DNA of 64,000 nt from Alcanivoracaceae bacterium (GCA_016744455.1 JADGEI010000010.1:1-64000), one strand, 5' to 3'; positions 40,612 to 50,701 are shown, counted from the first letter of the stretch. The notes: a model not told the origin generated them from the sequence alone. Program-made: numbers and translations.

Positions 40612-43358
40612 TGAGTAAAATTAAGCCTACAAAAAAACCTAGGCAGGCCGTAGGGCCTAAGCTAAAACGAATTTTGAACTTTGTATTCGTTCTCTTTGCA
40701 TTGCTCTCAATAAATTCTATTTATTTGTCAGCTATTACATTTGTTGAGTGGTTATCAAAAGAATCATTTCAAGATTCAATGTATTTATATATGTTTTTGA
40801 GTCACTTAGTTCTCGGGCTAATCATACTGATACCTTTTATTGTTTATGGTATAATTCATATAGGTAATACTAAAAACCGCCGTAATAAACGAGCAATGAA
40901 AGCAGGATATGCTTTGTTTGTTTTTGCACTTATCTTACTAATATCAGGGTTATTGTTAACAAGAGGAATACCCTATTTAGAAGTTAAAAATATTCAGGTC
41001 AGAAAATTGACCTATTGGTTGCATGTTATTTTACCTTTTGTCACAATCTGGTTGTTTGTGATGCATCGTCTTGCAGGTCAAAAATTGTCTTTTAAACCTG
41101 TTAAAATTACTGTTGTGATTAGCATTGTATTTTTAGCTATTATGGTTTGGTTACATCAACCCGAAAAAACGATTATGCAACAAGAAGTGAATCCTTTATT
41201 TGCCCCATCATTCGGACAAACCAGTACAAATAAACACATTCCGATAGGTGATTTGGATAATAATCAATATTGCAAAGAGTGTCATGCCGATGTGCATGAA
41301 GGCTGGATGAATAGCGTACACAAAGTATCTAGTTTTAATAATCAATCTTATTCATTCGCTGTCAATAATACCAAAGCAATGTTGGGCAAAAGAGATGGTA
41401 ACCATAATGCTGCAAGACTATGTGGTGTTTGCCATGATCCAGTATTGGTATTTAGTGGCGAGTTTGATACAAATAAGGACTTTATAGGCACCAAAGAAGG
41501 TGAAGCCGGGATTACATGTACAGCATGTCATGTTATATCGAAAATTAATTCTGTAAAAGGTAATGGTTCTTATACATTAACTATCCCGGAACAGTATCCT
41601 TTTACTGATTCACAATTGCCCTTTTTAAAATGGATAAATAGAACTTTAGTCAAAGCGAAACCAGATTTCCATAAAACATCTTACTTGAAACCATTACATA
41701 AAAAAGCTGAGTTTTGTAGTGTTTGTCATAAAGTAGCTTTACCTGAAGGGCTTAATCACTATCGTTGGTTGCGAGGGCAGGACCATTATGATTCGTTCTT
41801 TTTATCCGGTGTGTCAGGACATTCTGTGAGCAGTTTTTATTACCCAGATAAAGCAAAAGAGAAGTGTGCGGATTGTCATATGCCAATGCAAAATTCTGAT
41901 GATTTTGGTGCCATAACAGCATCTTTAACAGGGAAAGGGCAGGTACATAGTCACTATTTTGAAGCAGCGAATTCTGGTATACGTTATTTAAATGAGTTAA
42001 AACCAGATCCGGTAAATGCTTTATTGCCAGGTTCATTAACGATTGATATATTTGGTGTTAAGCAGAATGGAGAGATTACTGGGGAATTAAATGCACCTCT
42101 GACTAATGAAAATAATGAACTGCTGCCTGGTAAAAAATATTTATTAGAATCGGTTATTCGCACTATAAAACTAGGCCATGCATTCACTCAAGGCACATCA
42201 GATTCAAACCAGGTTTGGGTAGAGATTAATGTCTACAATAACGATGAGTTAATCGCTATGAGTGGAGGAATTAACTCTCAAGGTCAAGTTGATGATTGGT
42301 CTTATTTTATTAATAGTTATGTGTTAGACAAAAATGGCAATCGAATTGACAAACGTAATGGCGAAGATATTTTTACAGCCCTTTATAATCATCAGATCCC
42401 ACCAGGTGCTGCGACTACCGTCCACTACGCTTTGGATGTACCAATTGAAATGAAAGGCGATATCACAATTGAAGCACGAGTTTTGTACCGTAAATTTGAT
42501 ACAACTTACTATAGATATTTTACTGAAGAATCGGACAATTTTAATGATTTGCCAATTGTAACTCTAGCATATGATAGTCAAAAATTTACGATTGCATCTG
42601 ATGCAGTTACTGCAGTTCCCGAAGTGTCTGATTGGCTACGTTGGAATGATTATGGTATCGGTTTACTTAGGCAGAAATCATATAAACAGGCCGAACATGC
42701 ATTCAAAAAAGTGAGTCAGTTGGGTCGAGCAGAAGGTTGGGTTAATTTAACAAGAACATACTTGCAACAAGGGCGAATAGATGAGGCAAAAAATGCACTC
42801 AATCAAGCTGCTAAAATAAATGGTTTTAGGTATACTTGGCAATTGGCATATTTTTCAGGGTTGATTGAGTTGCAAAATGGTTTTATTCAAAAAGCGATAG
42901 ATAATTTCGACCGTGTTTATCGAGTAGAATTTCAAAATGCACAAGATGCAAATTTTGACTTTTCTAAAGATTATAAATTTGTAACACTTTATGCTCAAAC
43001 CGTTTTTCAACGAAGTAAAATGTTAAGTGGAGCTGCTCAACAAAAGATGTATAACCAAACACTTGATTTATATAATAAAGTACTAGAATTAAACCCAGAG
43101 TGGGCTGATGCTCACTTCGGTTTATTTCAACTTTTTGCTGCAATGGGAAATAGTGAAGATGCAGAGAAGCATAAAGCATTGCACAAATTACACAAGTTAG
43201 ATGATAATGCTCATGACAGTGTTATTGCAATAGCTCGAGCAAACAATAAAGCCGCTGATCATGCTGCTGAAGACATCGCTATATACACATTAGACAAATT
43301 GAAAAACTATTTGCCAGTGAAAGATTTTATTAAAAGCCACAACATTAAACAAGAGTAA
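40611..43358 (+). CDS. Membrane-anchored pentaheme cytochrome c with C-terminal TPRs
   Basis: A 915-residue protein. About four N-terminal membrane segments (residues 25-195) are followed by a periplasmic cytochrome domain with five CxxCH heme sites starting at residues 221, 271, 303, 369 and 419 (CKECH, CGVCH, CTACH, CSVCH, CADCH), like cytochrome c554-type proteins. A beta-rich region and then a TPR region (about 680-900) complete it. It probably takes electrons from the quinone pool or another donor and passes them on in the periplasm. Two bases separate it from the next gene. No described cytochrome with this domain order is known to me. Confidence 0.87.
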   Translation: MSKIKPTKKPRQAVGPKLKRILNFVFVLFALLSINSIYLSAITFVEWLSKESFQDSMYLYMFLSHLVLGLIILIPFIVYGIIHIGNTKNRRNKRAMKAGYALFVFALILLISGLLLTRGIPYLEVKNIQVRKLTYWLHVILPFVTIWLFVMHRLAGQKLSFKPVKITVVISIVFLAIMVWLHQPEKTIMQQEVNPLFAPSFGQTSTNKHIPIGDLDNNQYCKECHADVHEGWMNSVHKVSSFNNQSYSFAVNNTKAMLGKRDGNHNAARLCGVCHDPVLVFSGEFDTNKDFIGTKEGEAGITCTACHVISKINSVKGNGSYTLTIPEQYPFTDSQLPFLKWINRTLVKAKPDFHKTSYLKPLHKKAEFCSVCHKVALPEGLNHYRWLRGQDHYDSFFLSGVSGHSVSSFYYPDKAKEKCADCHMPMQNSDDFGAITASLTGKGQVHSHYFEAANSGIRYLNELKPDPVNALLPGSLTIDIFGVKQNGEITGELNAPLTNENNELLPGKKYLLESVIRTIKLGHAFTQGTSDSNQVWVEINVYNNDELIAMSGGINSQGQVDDWSYFINSYVLDKNGNRIDKRNGEDIFTALYNHQIPPGAATTVHYALDVPIEMKGDITIEARVLYRKFDTTYYRYFTEESDNFNDLPIVTLAYDSQKFTIASDAVTAVPEVSDWLRWNDYGIGLLRQKSYKQAEHAFKKVSQLGRAEGWVNLTRTYLQQGRIDEAKNALNQAAKINGFRYTWQLAYFSGLIELQNGFIQKAIDNFDRVYRVEFQNAQDANFDFSKDYKFVTLYAQTVFQRSKMLSGAAQQKMYNQTLDLYNKVLELNPEWADAHFGLFQLFAAMGNSEDAEKHKALHKLHKLDDNAHDSVIAIARANNKAADHAAEDIAIYTLDKLKNYLPVKDFIKSHNIKQE

Positions 43359-43360
43359 TT

Positions 43361-45142
43361 ATGTCAAAAACAAACCAGGGAAATGATCAAGTCATAGCAG
43401 ATTTTTTTAAAACTTCTATGAAGGTATTAGTGTTAATTACTATAATTATTAGTGTACTATTTTTCTATTTTAATCATAAAAATAAGAACACAGTAGTTGA
43501 TGAAAAAAAATACCAGGAACCAACAAAATTCACAAAAGCTATAAGTCCACCCACTACAAACTTTGTAGAACAAGCACGATTAAGAGGAATTGATTTCATG
43601 CATTCCAATGGTGCAACTGGTGAAAAAATGTTACCAGAAACTATGGGTGCTGGTGTGGCTTTTATTGATTTTGATAATGACGGCGATGAAGATATACTCT
43701 TTGCTAATGGCACAAATTGGGATTGGGATGAGAAAATTGATTCAACCCAAAAAATGTATGCCAATGATGGCAAGGGCTTTTTTACTGATGTTACTCAAAG
43801 TTTAGGGTTAGATGGCACGTTTTACGCTACAGGTATTGCCATAGGAGATATCAATAGCGATGGTTTTGATGATATATATTTTTCAGCAGTTGGAAAAAAC
43901 CGTATCTACCTAAATCACGAAGGAAAAAGCTTTATCCAGAGTAAAAACGAGTTAGATTGTACGGATGATGGCTGGAGTACAAGTGCAGGTTTTTTCGACT
44001 ATGATAATGATGGAGATTTAGATTTAATGGTATTAAATTATGTTCAATGGTCACGTGAATTAGATTTGGCTGCAGACTATAAAATTGATGGAATCGGACG
44101 AGCATATGGACCACCAAGTAATTTTCCTGGAACCCATAATTGTCTATTTGAAAATCAAGAAGGGCGATTTGTTGATGTGACAGAGCAATCAGGAATTATT
44201 ATTCAAAATGATTCTAAGACTCAATATGCTGGTAAATCATTGGCCCTCACTTTTCTTGATATAAATTCTGATGGTTGGCAAGATGTAGTCGTTGCAAACG
44301 ATACAACCAAAAATTTTGTTTATGTCAATCAAAAAGATAAAACTTTTACTGAACAAGGCGCTGAATATGGTCTAGCCTACAACGCGAGTGGTAAGGCTAC
44401 AGGCGCGATGGGATTGGATAGCGCACAGTACAAAAATGATAAGGACATGGCGGTAACTGTAGGTAATTTTGCTAATGAAATGACATCATTTTATGTTAAT
44501 CGTGCAAATTTAGGTTTTTTTACCGATGAATCAGTCATTACTGGAATAGGCCCTCAAAGCCGATTGGCATTAAGTTTTGGATTGTTTTTCTTTGATTATG
44601 ATTTAGATGGGCGATTAGATTTTTTTCAAACTAATGGGCATGTTGAGAATGATATAAATAAGGTTCAAGCGGCACAACATTATGCTCAAAAAAGCCAATT
44701 ATTTTGGAATTGTGGTGATCAATGTGAACGCACGTATTTACCTGTTGAAGATGCAGGTGACATAAATTCGTTAAATATGGTAGGTAGGGCAGCTGCATAT
44801 GCAGATGTAGACAATGATGGTGATTTAGATGTTATTGTTACTCAAGTTGCGGCGCAACCAAAATTATTTATTAATGAATCTAAAACAGGTAACTGGATTG
44901 GGGTTAAATTAAGCGGATCAAATTCTTTAGTAGGTGCAAAAATAACCTTACATACAAATGCGAACAAACAGACATATACCCATAATTCAACCAAGAGTTA
45001 CCTTGCACAAGTTCAAAAAAACATAATATTTGGCTTAGGTGAGGGTATTGTAAATAAAATTGTGATAAATTATAAAGATAGTGAGAGTGTTTTTACCAAT
45101 TTAGAGAAAAATCAGTGGAATAAACTTAATTTTGAACCCTAA
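43361..45142 (+). CDS. CRTAC1-like ASPIC/UnbV FG-GAP protein
   Basis: A 593-residue protein with one N-terminal membrane anchor (about residues 20-40), a beta-propeller built from FG-GAP/VCBS repeats with calcium loops (DFDNDGDEDILF, DINSDGFDDIYF, DYDNDGDLDLMV, DINSDGWQDVVV, DYDLDGRLDFFQ, DVDNDGDLDVIV), and a C-terminal ASPIC/UnbV domain (GNWIGVKLSGSNSLVGAKI). Family members are extracellular or periplasmic, often near cytochromes. The stop overlaps the next gene by 11 bases. Confidence 0.9.
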   Translation: MSKTNQGNDQVIADFFKTSMKVLVLITIIISVLFFYFNHKNKNTVVDEKKYQEPTKFTKAISPPTTNFVEQARLRGIDFMHSNGATGEKMLPETMGAGVAFIDFDNDGDEDILFANGTNWDWDEKIDSTQKMYANDGKGFFTDVTQSLGLDGTFYATGIAIGDINSDGFDDIYFSAVGKNRIYLNHEGKSFIQSKNELDCTDDGWSTSAGFFDYDNDGDLDLMVLNYVQWSRELDLAADYKIDGIGRAYGPPSNFPGTHNCLFENQEGRFVDVTEQSGIIIQNDSKTQYAGKSLALTFLDINSDGWQDVVVANDTTKNFVYVNQKDKTFTEQGAEYGLAYNASGKATGAMGLDSAQYKNDKDMAVTVGNFANEMTSFYVNRANLGFFTDESVITGIGPQSRLALSFGLFFFDYDLDGRLDFFQTNGHVENDINKVQAAQHYAQKSQLFWNCGDQCERTYLPVEDAGDINSLNMVGRAAAYADVDNDGDLDVIVTQVAAQPKLFINESKTGNWIGVKLSGSNSLVGAKITLHTNANKQTYTHNSTKSYLAQVQKNIIFGLGEGIVNKIVINYKDSESVFTNLEKNQWNKLNFEP

Positions 45143-47969
45143 AAGTATTAGTCGTTATTTTTTATACTGCATAGTCATTGCAGGGGTTTATTACGGCTCA
45201 AGCATAATCACTATTCCCATCATTCTGCCCCCCACCTATGCCGCACCAATTTGGCCTGCTGCCGGTATTGGAGTAGGAGTTATTGTTCTTTGGGGTTATA
45301 GGTATATCCCTGCGATTATATTAGGTGAAATATTAATTAATTATAAGTTTTATGATTTATCCAACTTCATAAACCAACCATCAATCCTTCTTATTTACCT
45401 ACCAATGCTATTGGCTGCAGTGTTTCGTAGTGCCGTAGGCGCTTATTTAGTTAATAGGTTTATTGGAAAGACAAGTCTTTTTTTATCCGCTTCATCGGTA
45501 TTGAAATTATTTTTGTTTGCAGGTTTGATTCCAACGTTAATTTCTTCCCTGTTTTCCACCTATATTTTAACAATAAATAGAATAGTACAAGCAGATGATT
45601 TTATTTTGAACTTTATGACATGGTGGTATGGTGACAGTGTTGGTGTATTTATTGTTTTACCATTAATGTTTTTACTTTTTAGAAAACCTAGAAATATTTG
45701 GAGGCACAGGGTTTATAAAACAACATTGCCAGTTATTGTAAGTTTTATTTTGCTAGTATTTGCAGCGTATTACATTAAACAGTTTGAAAATAAAGCGATA
45801 CAATCAGATTTGAGGAATAAGCTTGAGTACTTTACTTCTTCAGTTTTAGATGGGTTGCAGCATGATAATCATGATACACATACTACAGATTCGTCAACTA
45901 TAGTAGAAAAAATTAATCATTTGTTTTTGGCTAATAGTGGTGAAATTAATAAAAACAAACAACTTGATGACTTGATGTTTAATGTATCATCCATCACAGG
46001 TGCTTCAACTTTAAATTTATATCAATCAGGTAATACTGAAAAATCGTCAATTAAAACTGTAAGTAAAGTTTTACAATTTGCAAACCATGAGTGGTTGATT
46101 ACAGCAAGTACTTCCTCAAAATACTTTAAGAACAATTCAACTTGGTTAATTTGGTGGTTATTATCAATTGGATTCTTGTTCGTGGCATTTTTAGGTGCAG
46201 GATTATTAGTTATGACAGGGAGTTATATTGTTGTATCTAAAAGAGTTGCAAAGCGTACTAAAGAGGTGGAAGAGTTAAATGTAAATCTAATAGAAAGTAA
46301 TAGAAGGTATAAACAATTAGTAGAAATACAGCCAGTTGTCATTTGGAGACATACAAGAGGGAAAAAGACTTTGGATTTTGTTAGTGATGAAGCAATTAAT
46401 ATACTTGGTTACAGTAAATCTGAGTTATTGGATTTGAATTATATTTTGAATAATATTCTACATACTAATGATTTAGAAAGAACAATTGTAGAGTACACAC
46501 AAGGTGTTAAGTCCGGAAAACGTTTCACTTTAAAATATAGAGCTCTTAAGAAAGATGGTACGGTTGTTTGGTTTAAAGATTATATTTCAACTAGAAAAAA
46601 CAAAGGGAAATCAGAAGTTATTGGCCTCAAAATAGACATAACTATTGAGCAACAAAGGGAAAATAAAATTACACAATTGGCACTATTTGATGCCATGACA
46701 AAACTTCCTAATCGAGTGAGTTTTATGGATAGTCTAGAAGATGCCATTAAACAATCAATTGCCAATCAATCTAGTGGAGCTGTTTTGTATCTAGATTTGG
46801 ATAGATTTAAAGTTTTCAATGATTCAATGGGTCACAAGTTAGGTGATAAACTAATCGTTCAGGTTAGCCGTAGATTAAGAAGCGTTATGGATAGGAATGA
46901 TGTTTTATCTCGATTTTCTGGGGATGAATTTGTTATATTAACATGTAATTTAGGCGCTTCCATTGAGGAATCAACTAATAAAGTTGAAAAGTTGGTTGCA
47001 GAAATTATGAACAGTATTGAGAAGTCATTTATGATTTCTGGCTATTCTTTTTATATTTCAGTTAGTATTGGTATTAGCATGTTCCCTTTTCATTCCGATA
47101 GCCCTGAACAAGTCGTACAACAAGCAGATATGTCGATGTATGTTGCTAAAAATCAAGGTAGACACGGACATGAGTTTTATCAAGTTGGGATGCAGCAACA
47201 AGCCAATAAAAAGCTACAAATTGAAAACTCTATCAACGATGGGTTATTGAATCAAGAGTTTGAAATGCACTATCAACCCACTGTAAACAAGATAGGTGCA
47301 ATTATTGGTTGTGAAGCATTAATACGTTGGAATCACCCAGAACAAGGGTTTTTAAAACCCTCTTTATTCATAAGTATTGCTGAAGAACTAGGCTTAATCA
47401 TAAGCTTAGGTAACTGGATAATCGATGATGTCTTTAAAAGTATACATAGGTGGAATTTAAATAATTATAAAACCATTCAAGTCGCAATAAATATTAGTTT
47501 ATTACAGTTTCATAGTGATCAATTTGTTGATACATTAGAAAATAAAATAAATGAATACAATATTAATCCAAGCCAAGTGTTATTGGAAATTACTGAATCA
47601 ATAGGTATTGACAATATATACGAGACTTTAACCGTGTTAAATCAAATTAAGGCATTGGGTTTTCAGATTGCAATTGATGATTTCGGAACTGGCTTCTCTT
47701 CATTAAACCACCTAACACAAATGCCCATTGATATTTTGAAAATTGATAAATCATTTATTAAAGACATTGAAGTTCAGAGTAAATCTCGTGATTTAATTGA
47801 GGTTATAATTGCTATGGCAAATAAGCTAAACCTTAGTGTAACTGTTGAAGGGATAGAAAGTGAAGGCCAGTTTAATGTGGTTAAAGAAATTGGTTGTGAT
47901 AGTTACCAAGGATTTTATTTTAGTAAGGTTATAACTGAAAAAAAATTAGTTGAGACGTATTTGATTTAG
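45132..47969 (+). CDS. MASE1-PAS-GGDEF-EAL cyclic-di-GMP enzyme
   Basis: A 945-residue inner-membrane signalling protein. An N-terminal MASE1 sensor of about eight membrane helices (AAPIWPAAGIGVG), a ninth helix near 335-360, a PAS/PAC domain (about 385-505), a GGDEF domain whose signature is SGDEF, and an EAL domain (CEALIRWNHPEQG, DDFGTGFSSL) with catalytic residues intact. It should degrade, and may make, c-di-GMP. TTG 45132 lies in the end of the previous gene, so the operon includes its own c-di-GMP output. Confidence 0.91.
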   Translation: MNPKSISRYFLYCIVIAGVYYGSSIITIPIILPPTYAAPIWPAAGIGVGVIVLWGYRYIPAIILGEILINYKFYDLSNFINQPSILLIYLPMLLAAVFRSAVGAYLVNRFIGKTSLFLSASSVLKLFLFAGLIPTLISSLFSTYILTINRIVQADDFILNFMTWWYGDSVGVFIVLPLMFLLFRKPRNIWRHRVYKTTLPVIVSFILLVFAAYYIKQFENKAIQSDLRNKLEYFTSSVLDGLQHDNHDTHTTDSSTIVEKINHLFLANSGEINKNKQLDDLMFNVSSITGASTLNLYQSGNTEKSSIKTVSKVLQFANHEWLITASTSSKYFKNNSTWLIWWLLSIGFLFVAFLGAGLLVMTGSYIVVSKRVAKRTKEVEELNVNLIESNRRYKQLVEIQPVVIWRHTRGKKTLDFVSDEAINILGYSKSELLDLNYILNNILHTNDLERTIVEYTQGVKSGKRFTLKYRALKKDGTVVWFKDYISTRKNKGKSEVIGLKIDITIEQQRENKITQLALFDAMTKLPNRVSFMDSLEDAIKQSIANQSSGAVLYLDLDRFKVFNDSMGHKLGDKLIVQVSRRLRSVMDRNDVLSRFSGDEFVILTCNLGASIEESTNKVEKLVAEIMNSIEKSFMISGYSFYISVSIGISMFPFHSDSPEQVVQQADMSMYVAKNQGRHGHEFYQVGMQQQANKKLQIENSINDGLLNQEFEMHYQPTVNKIGAIIGCEALIRWNHPEQGFLKPSLFISIAEELGLIISLGNWIIDDVFKSIHRWNLNNYKTIQVAINISLLQFHSDQFVDTLENKINEYNINPSQVLLEITESIGIDNIYETLTVLNQIKALGFQIAIDDFGTGFSSLNHLTQMPIDILKIDKSFIKDIEVQSKSRDLIEVIIAMANKLNLSVTVEGIESEGQFNVVKEIGCDSYQGFYFSKVITEKKLVETYLI

Positions 47970-47970
47970 G

Positions 47971-48291
47971 CTACAAGCAATGTTTTGGTTTAGGTAGGCC
48001 TGCATATTTACTAGCTAACCTAACGGGACCCTCTGGGAATAACTGATATAAATACCGTGAGTTGGCAATATTGTTTGATAATGAGTTTTTTATGGCCTTA
48101 ATTAATAAACGCATTGGAGGGGTAGTTTCTGTTTCAAGATAAATTTCTCTAACTAAATTAATTATTTGCCAATGTTGTGTTGTTAAGGTGATGCCATCAA
48201 ACTGAGCAAGGCATTCGCCGATTTCAATACTCCACTTGTCAAAATCTAATAAGTGGCCGTTGTCATCACATTCTATTGAATTTATTTCCAT
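47971..48291 (-). CDS. tusE: Sulfur-relay protein TusE
   Basis: A 106-residue DsrC/TusE protein that carries persulfide sulfur from TusBCD to MnmA for 2-thiolation of tRNA wobble uridine. The C-terminus is PKPKHCL, with the active penultimate cysteine. The second C-terminal-arm cysteine of true DsrC is replaced (LASKYAGLPKP), so TusE is the right call. It overlaps tusB by ten bases. Confidence 0.9.
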   Translation of the reverse strand: MEINSIECDDNGHLLDFDKWSIEIGECLAQFDGITLTTQHWQIINLVREIYLETETTPPMRLLIKAIKNSLSNNIANSRYLYQLFPEGPVRLASKYAGLPKPKHCL

Positions 48292-48530
48292 GTAAGTGTC
48301 CGCTTGGCATTATCCACAAGATTGACCCATTGACTGTAACTATAGGTTTGGTTGATGGTTACAAAAAGTAATTGAATTCCCATAAACAAATTTTTTAATT
48401 CAGTTTTTTTGGTTTCGTTGATTTTTTCAGCATAAAAAACTACAGCATCATCTTTATTTACAAGGGCAAAATAGTTAATTGGATCTGTTTTTTCATCTAA
48501 ATTACATTGGTGAAGTGTTTCACAGATCAT
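48282..48530 (-). CDS. tusB: Sulfur-relay protein TusB (DsrH-like)
   Basis: An 82-residue DsrH/TusB protein, slightly short for the family. The strand pattern (NYFALVNKDDAVVFYAEKI, QLLFVTINQTYSYSQWVNLV) fits and its place between tusC and tusE supports it; sequence similarity alone would be weak. Confidence 0.8.
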   Translation of the reverse strand: MICETLHQCNLDEKTDPINYFALVNKDDAVVFYAEKINETKKTELKNLFMGIQLLFVTINQTYSYSQWVNLVDNAKRTLTWK

Positions 48531-48820
48531 ATTATTATATCCACATGTTGTATTAATTGTTGTAGTTTTTGCTTACTAATAGCCGTAAACTTAATAAGAG
48601 ACTCGTCTACTAATGGTAAATTGTCTTCTAGTACAAAAACTCTATCAACACCATAGATTGCTAAGCTCTTCCATGCTTTAAAATGACTTAATTGTTGGCA
48701 CCCCATATGGATGAAAACTACCTGAATCTCAATATCATAAGCAAGCATTGCGATCACACGGTCAAATATCCATTGTAGTTTGTCATCATTGTTTTCAGCA
48801 ATAAATGCTAATGCTTTCAT
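48527..48820 (-). CDS. tusC: Sulfur-relay protein TusC (DsrF-like)
   Basis: A 97-residue DsrF/TusC-type subunit with a Rossmann-like fold and pattern IEIQVVFIHMGCQQLSHFK. It overlaps tusD and tusB by four bases each (ATGA type), as in the standard tusDCB operon encoding the heterohexamer. Confidence 0.82.
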   Translation of the reverse strand: MKALAFIAENNDDKLQWIFDRVIAMLAYDIEIQVVFIHMGCQQLSHFKAWKSLAIYGVDRVFVLEDNLPLVDESLIKFTAISKQKLQQLIQHVDIII

Positions 48821-49134
48821 ACAAAATCCATTATTTTATCGGCATTAATGGTCGCTTCCATCCACTGAGCTAATCCTGCGATAGTAATGTTTTTACATGG
48901 CTCGAGTTGTCTAGTTAAATATTCTTCAGCTATTGTTGAACATGCCACTAAAGTAACTCTTGAATCAAATTTAACCCAGTTATTATTGAAAAATATAGAT
49001 TTAACCGCATAACCATAGAAGAAAACATGAATAGAGTGGTGTTTTTGCTGTAAAACGGCTTGTACAAAATTGAAAGCATGTTCCATTGCTTTAGAGTTTT
49101 TACTGCTTGGGTTAATTGTAATAGAATATTTCAT
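48817..49134 (-). CDS. tusD: Sulfurtransferase TusD (DsrE-like)
   Basis: A 105-residue DsrE/TusD subunit. The expected persulfide-carrying cysteine is in LVACSTIAEEYL and a second Cys is in PCKNITIAGL. First gene of the tusDCBE operon, divergent from bepA. Confidence 0.85.
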   Translation of the reverse strand: MKYSITINPSSKNSKAMEHAFNFVQAVLQQKHHSIHVFFYGYAVKSIFFNNNWVKFDSRVTLVACSTIAEEYLTRQLEPCKNITIAGLAQWMEATINADKIMDFV

Positions 49135-49207
49135 AATATAAAGTGCAATTTAACATATTTTTATCTGTCATATATATACAATAGAATGATTAATTATAAA
49201 AGTAACT

Positions 49208-50701
49208 ATGTTTAAAATAAAAAATAGAATATTACTCCTTCTCCTTCTTGGAATGCAAGCTACACTTGCGAATGATTTTAATTTGCCTGACTTAGGTACG
49301 CCTTCAGACTCTTCATTGTCGCCTATTAAAGAAAAAGAAATCCGTGATGATATAATAAACCAAATATATGAGTATGATTTAGTTATGCTTGACCCCATTA
49401 TTGCAGATTATATGGAAAAACTTGGCTTTAGATTAGCAGCACACTCTGAGAATCCTCAGGCTCCTTTTGACTTTTTTATTGTCAATGATAGTAGTATAAA
49501 TGCTTCAACTTACCCCGGCGGATTGATTATATTTTTTAGCGGGTTATTTCTTAGAACTGAAAATGAAAGCGAACTTGCTGGCGTGATGGCACATGAAATT
49601 GCACATGCAACACAAAGACATATGTCACGATTCTATGCGAATGCAAAAAAGAACACAATTCCGTTAATCCTTGGTTTAGTTGCAGCTGCTGTTGCAGCCC
49701 AGCACAGTGATTCGCCAGATGCCCCAATCGCATTGGCCACAACGGCAACAGCACTAAACCAACAATCTATGATTAACTTTACTAGGGCTCACGAATATGA
49801 AGCCGATAGAGTTGGTATTGATACATTAAAAAAAGCCAAATTTAATCCCTTAGGAATGGCAGATTTCTTTGAAAAGCTTATGCGTGAAAAACCTCTAGAT
49901 GAACGTTATCATCTACCTGAATATTTGCGTACTCACCCGTTATCAATTAACCGTGTTACTGAAGCTAAGAATCGTGCAAAAGTCCACCCAACGGATACTT
50001 TTGTTGAATTAGAAACTTATGATTTTGTAAAGGAAAGGCTAAGAGTTTTTACCAAAGTCATAGAAATTGATAACGCCAGTTATTATAAAAAATTATTTAA
50101 AGACACCCCAAGCAATGATATTACACAAGCTCAAATATATGGTTATGCTCTGTCGTTGTATCATTCTCATGAAAATGATATGGCGCTTAAAATACTTAAT
50201 ACCATTAAAAGCACAAGCCAAACTTCTTTAATTATAGCTATATTACATGCCAATATATATTCTGAAATTGACATTGATAAGAGTAAGGTGTTGTTCCAAA
50301 AATTAATAAAAATTTACCCAGATAGCCCTGTTGTAATTGACCCATTTATACATATGTTGATTAAAAGTGGGGATTATAAAAATAAGGAAAAAGCACGAAA
50401 TTTAGCAAGAAGGTTAGTGGAGTTGTATCCGCAAAAGCCAAATTATTATCAGCTTTTAGCAATCGCAAATCAAAATTTAGGTAAAAGCATTGAAGCAAAT
50501 GAAGCATTAGCAACTAAAGAACATATTATTCATAATAATTACAGGGCAGTAAGGGTTTTAAAAAACACGCTTAAAAGTGAGTTGGACTATTATCAACGCG
50601 CAAGGATTGAAGCAAAAATTATTGAATATGAAAACCTTATTACCGATAAAGAAAGGCATAGAGAAATTTTAGAAGAAAAAACAGGGCAAAGAAGGTTTTG
50701 A
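49208..50701 (+). CDS. bepA: M48 metalloprotease with TPRs, BepA-like
   Basis: A 497-residue periplasmic zinc protease/chaperone for outer-membrane proteins. Signal peptide (LLLLLLGMQATLA), catalytic HEIAH in MAHEIAHATQRH, third zinc ligand in EYEADRVG, and C-terminal TPR helices from about residue 300. E. coli BepA (YfgC) is about 487 residues. The next gene starts within its last four bases. Confidence 0.92.
   Translation: MFKIKNRILLLLLLGMQATLANDFNLPDLGTPSDSSLSPIKEKEIRDDIINQIYEYDLVMLDPIIADYMEKLGFRLAAHSENPQAPFDFFIVNDSSINASTYPGGLIIFFSGLFLRTENESELAGVMAHEIAHATQRHMSRFYANAKKNTIPLILGLVAAAVAAQHSDSPDAPIALATTATALNQQSMINFTRAHEYEADRVGIDTLKKAKFNPLGMADFFEKLMREKPLDERYHLPEYLRTHPLSINRVTEAKNRAKVHPTDTFVELETYDFVKERLRVFTKVIEIDNASYYKKLFKDTPSNDITQAQIYGYALSLYHSHENDMALKILNTIKSTSQTSLIIAILHANIYSEIDIDKSKVLFQKLIKIYPDSPVVIDPFIHMLIKSGDYKNKEKARNLARRLVELYPQKPNYYQLLAIANQNLGKSIEANEALATKEHIIHNNYRAVRVLKNTLKSELDYYQRARIEAKIIEYENLITDKERHREILEEKTGQRRF

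Noticed and set aside
47971..49134. A dsrEFHC sulfur-oxidation cluster
   Set aside because: The DsrC-like protein has only the last cysteine, not both C-terminal-arm cysteines, and no dsrAB or other dsr gene is near; this is tusDCBE for tRNA thiolation.
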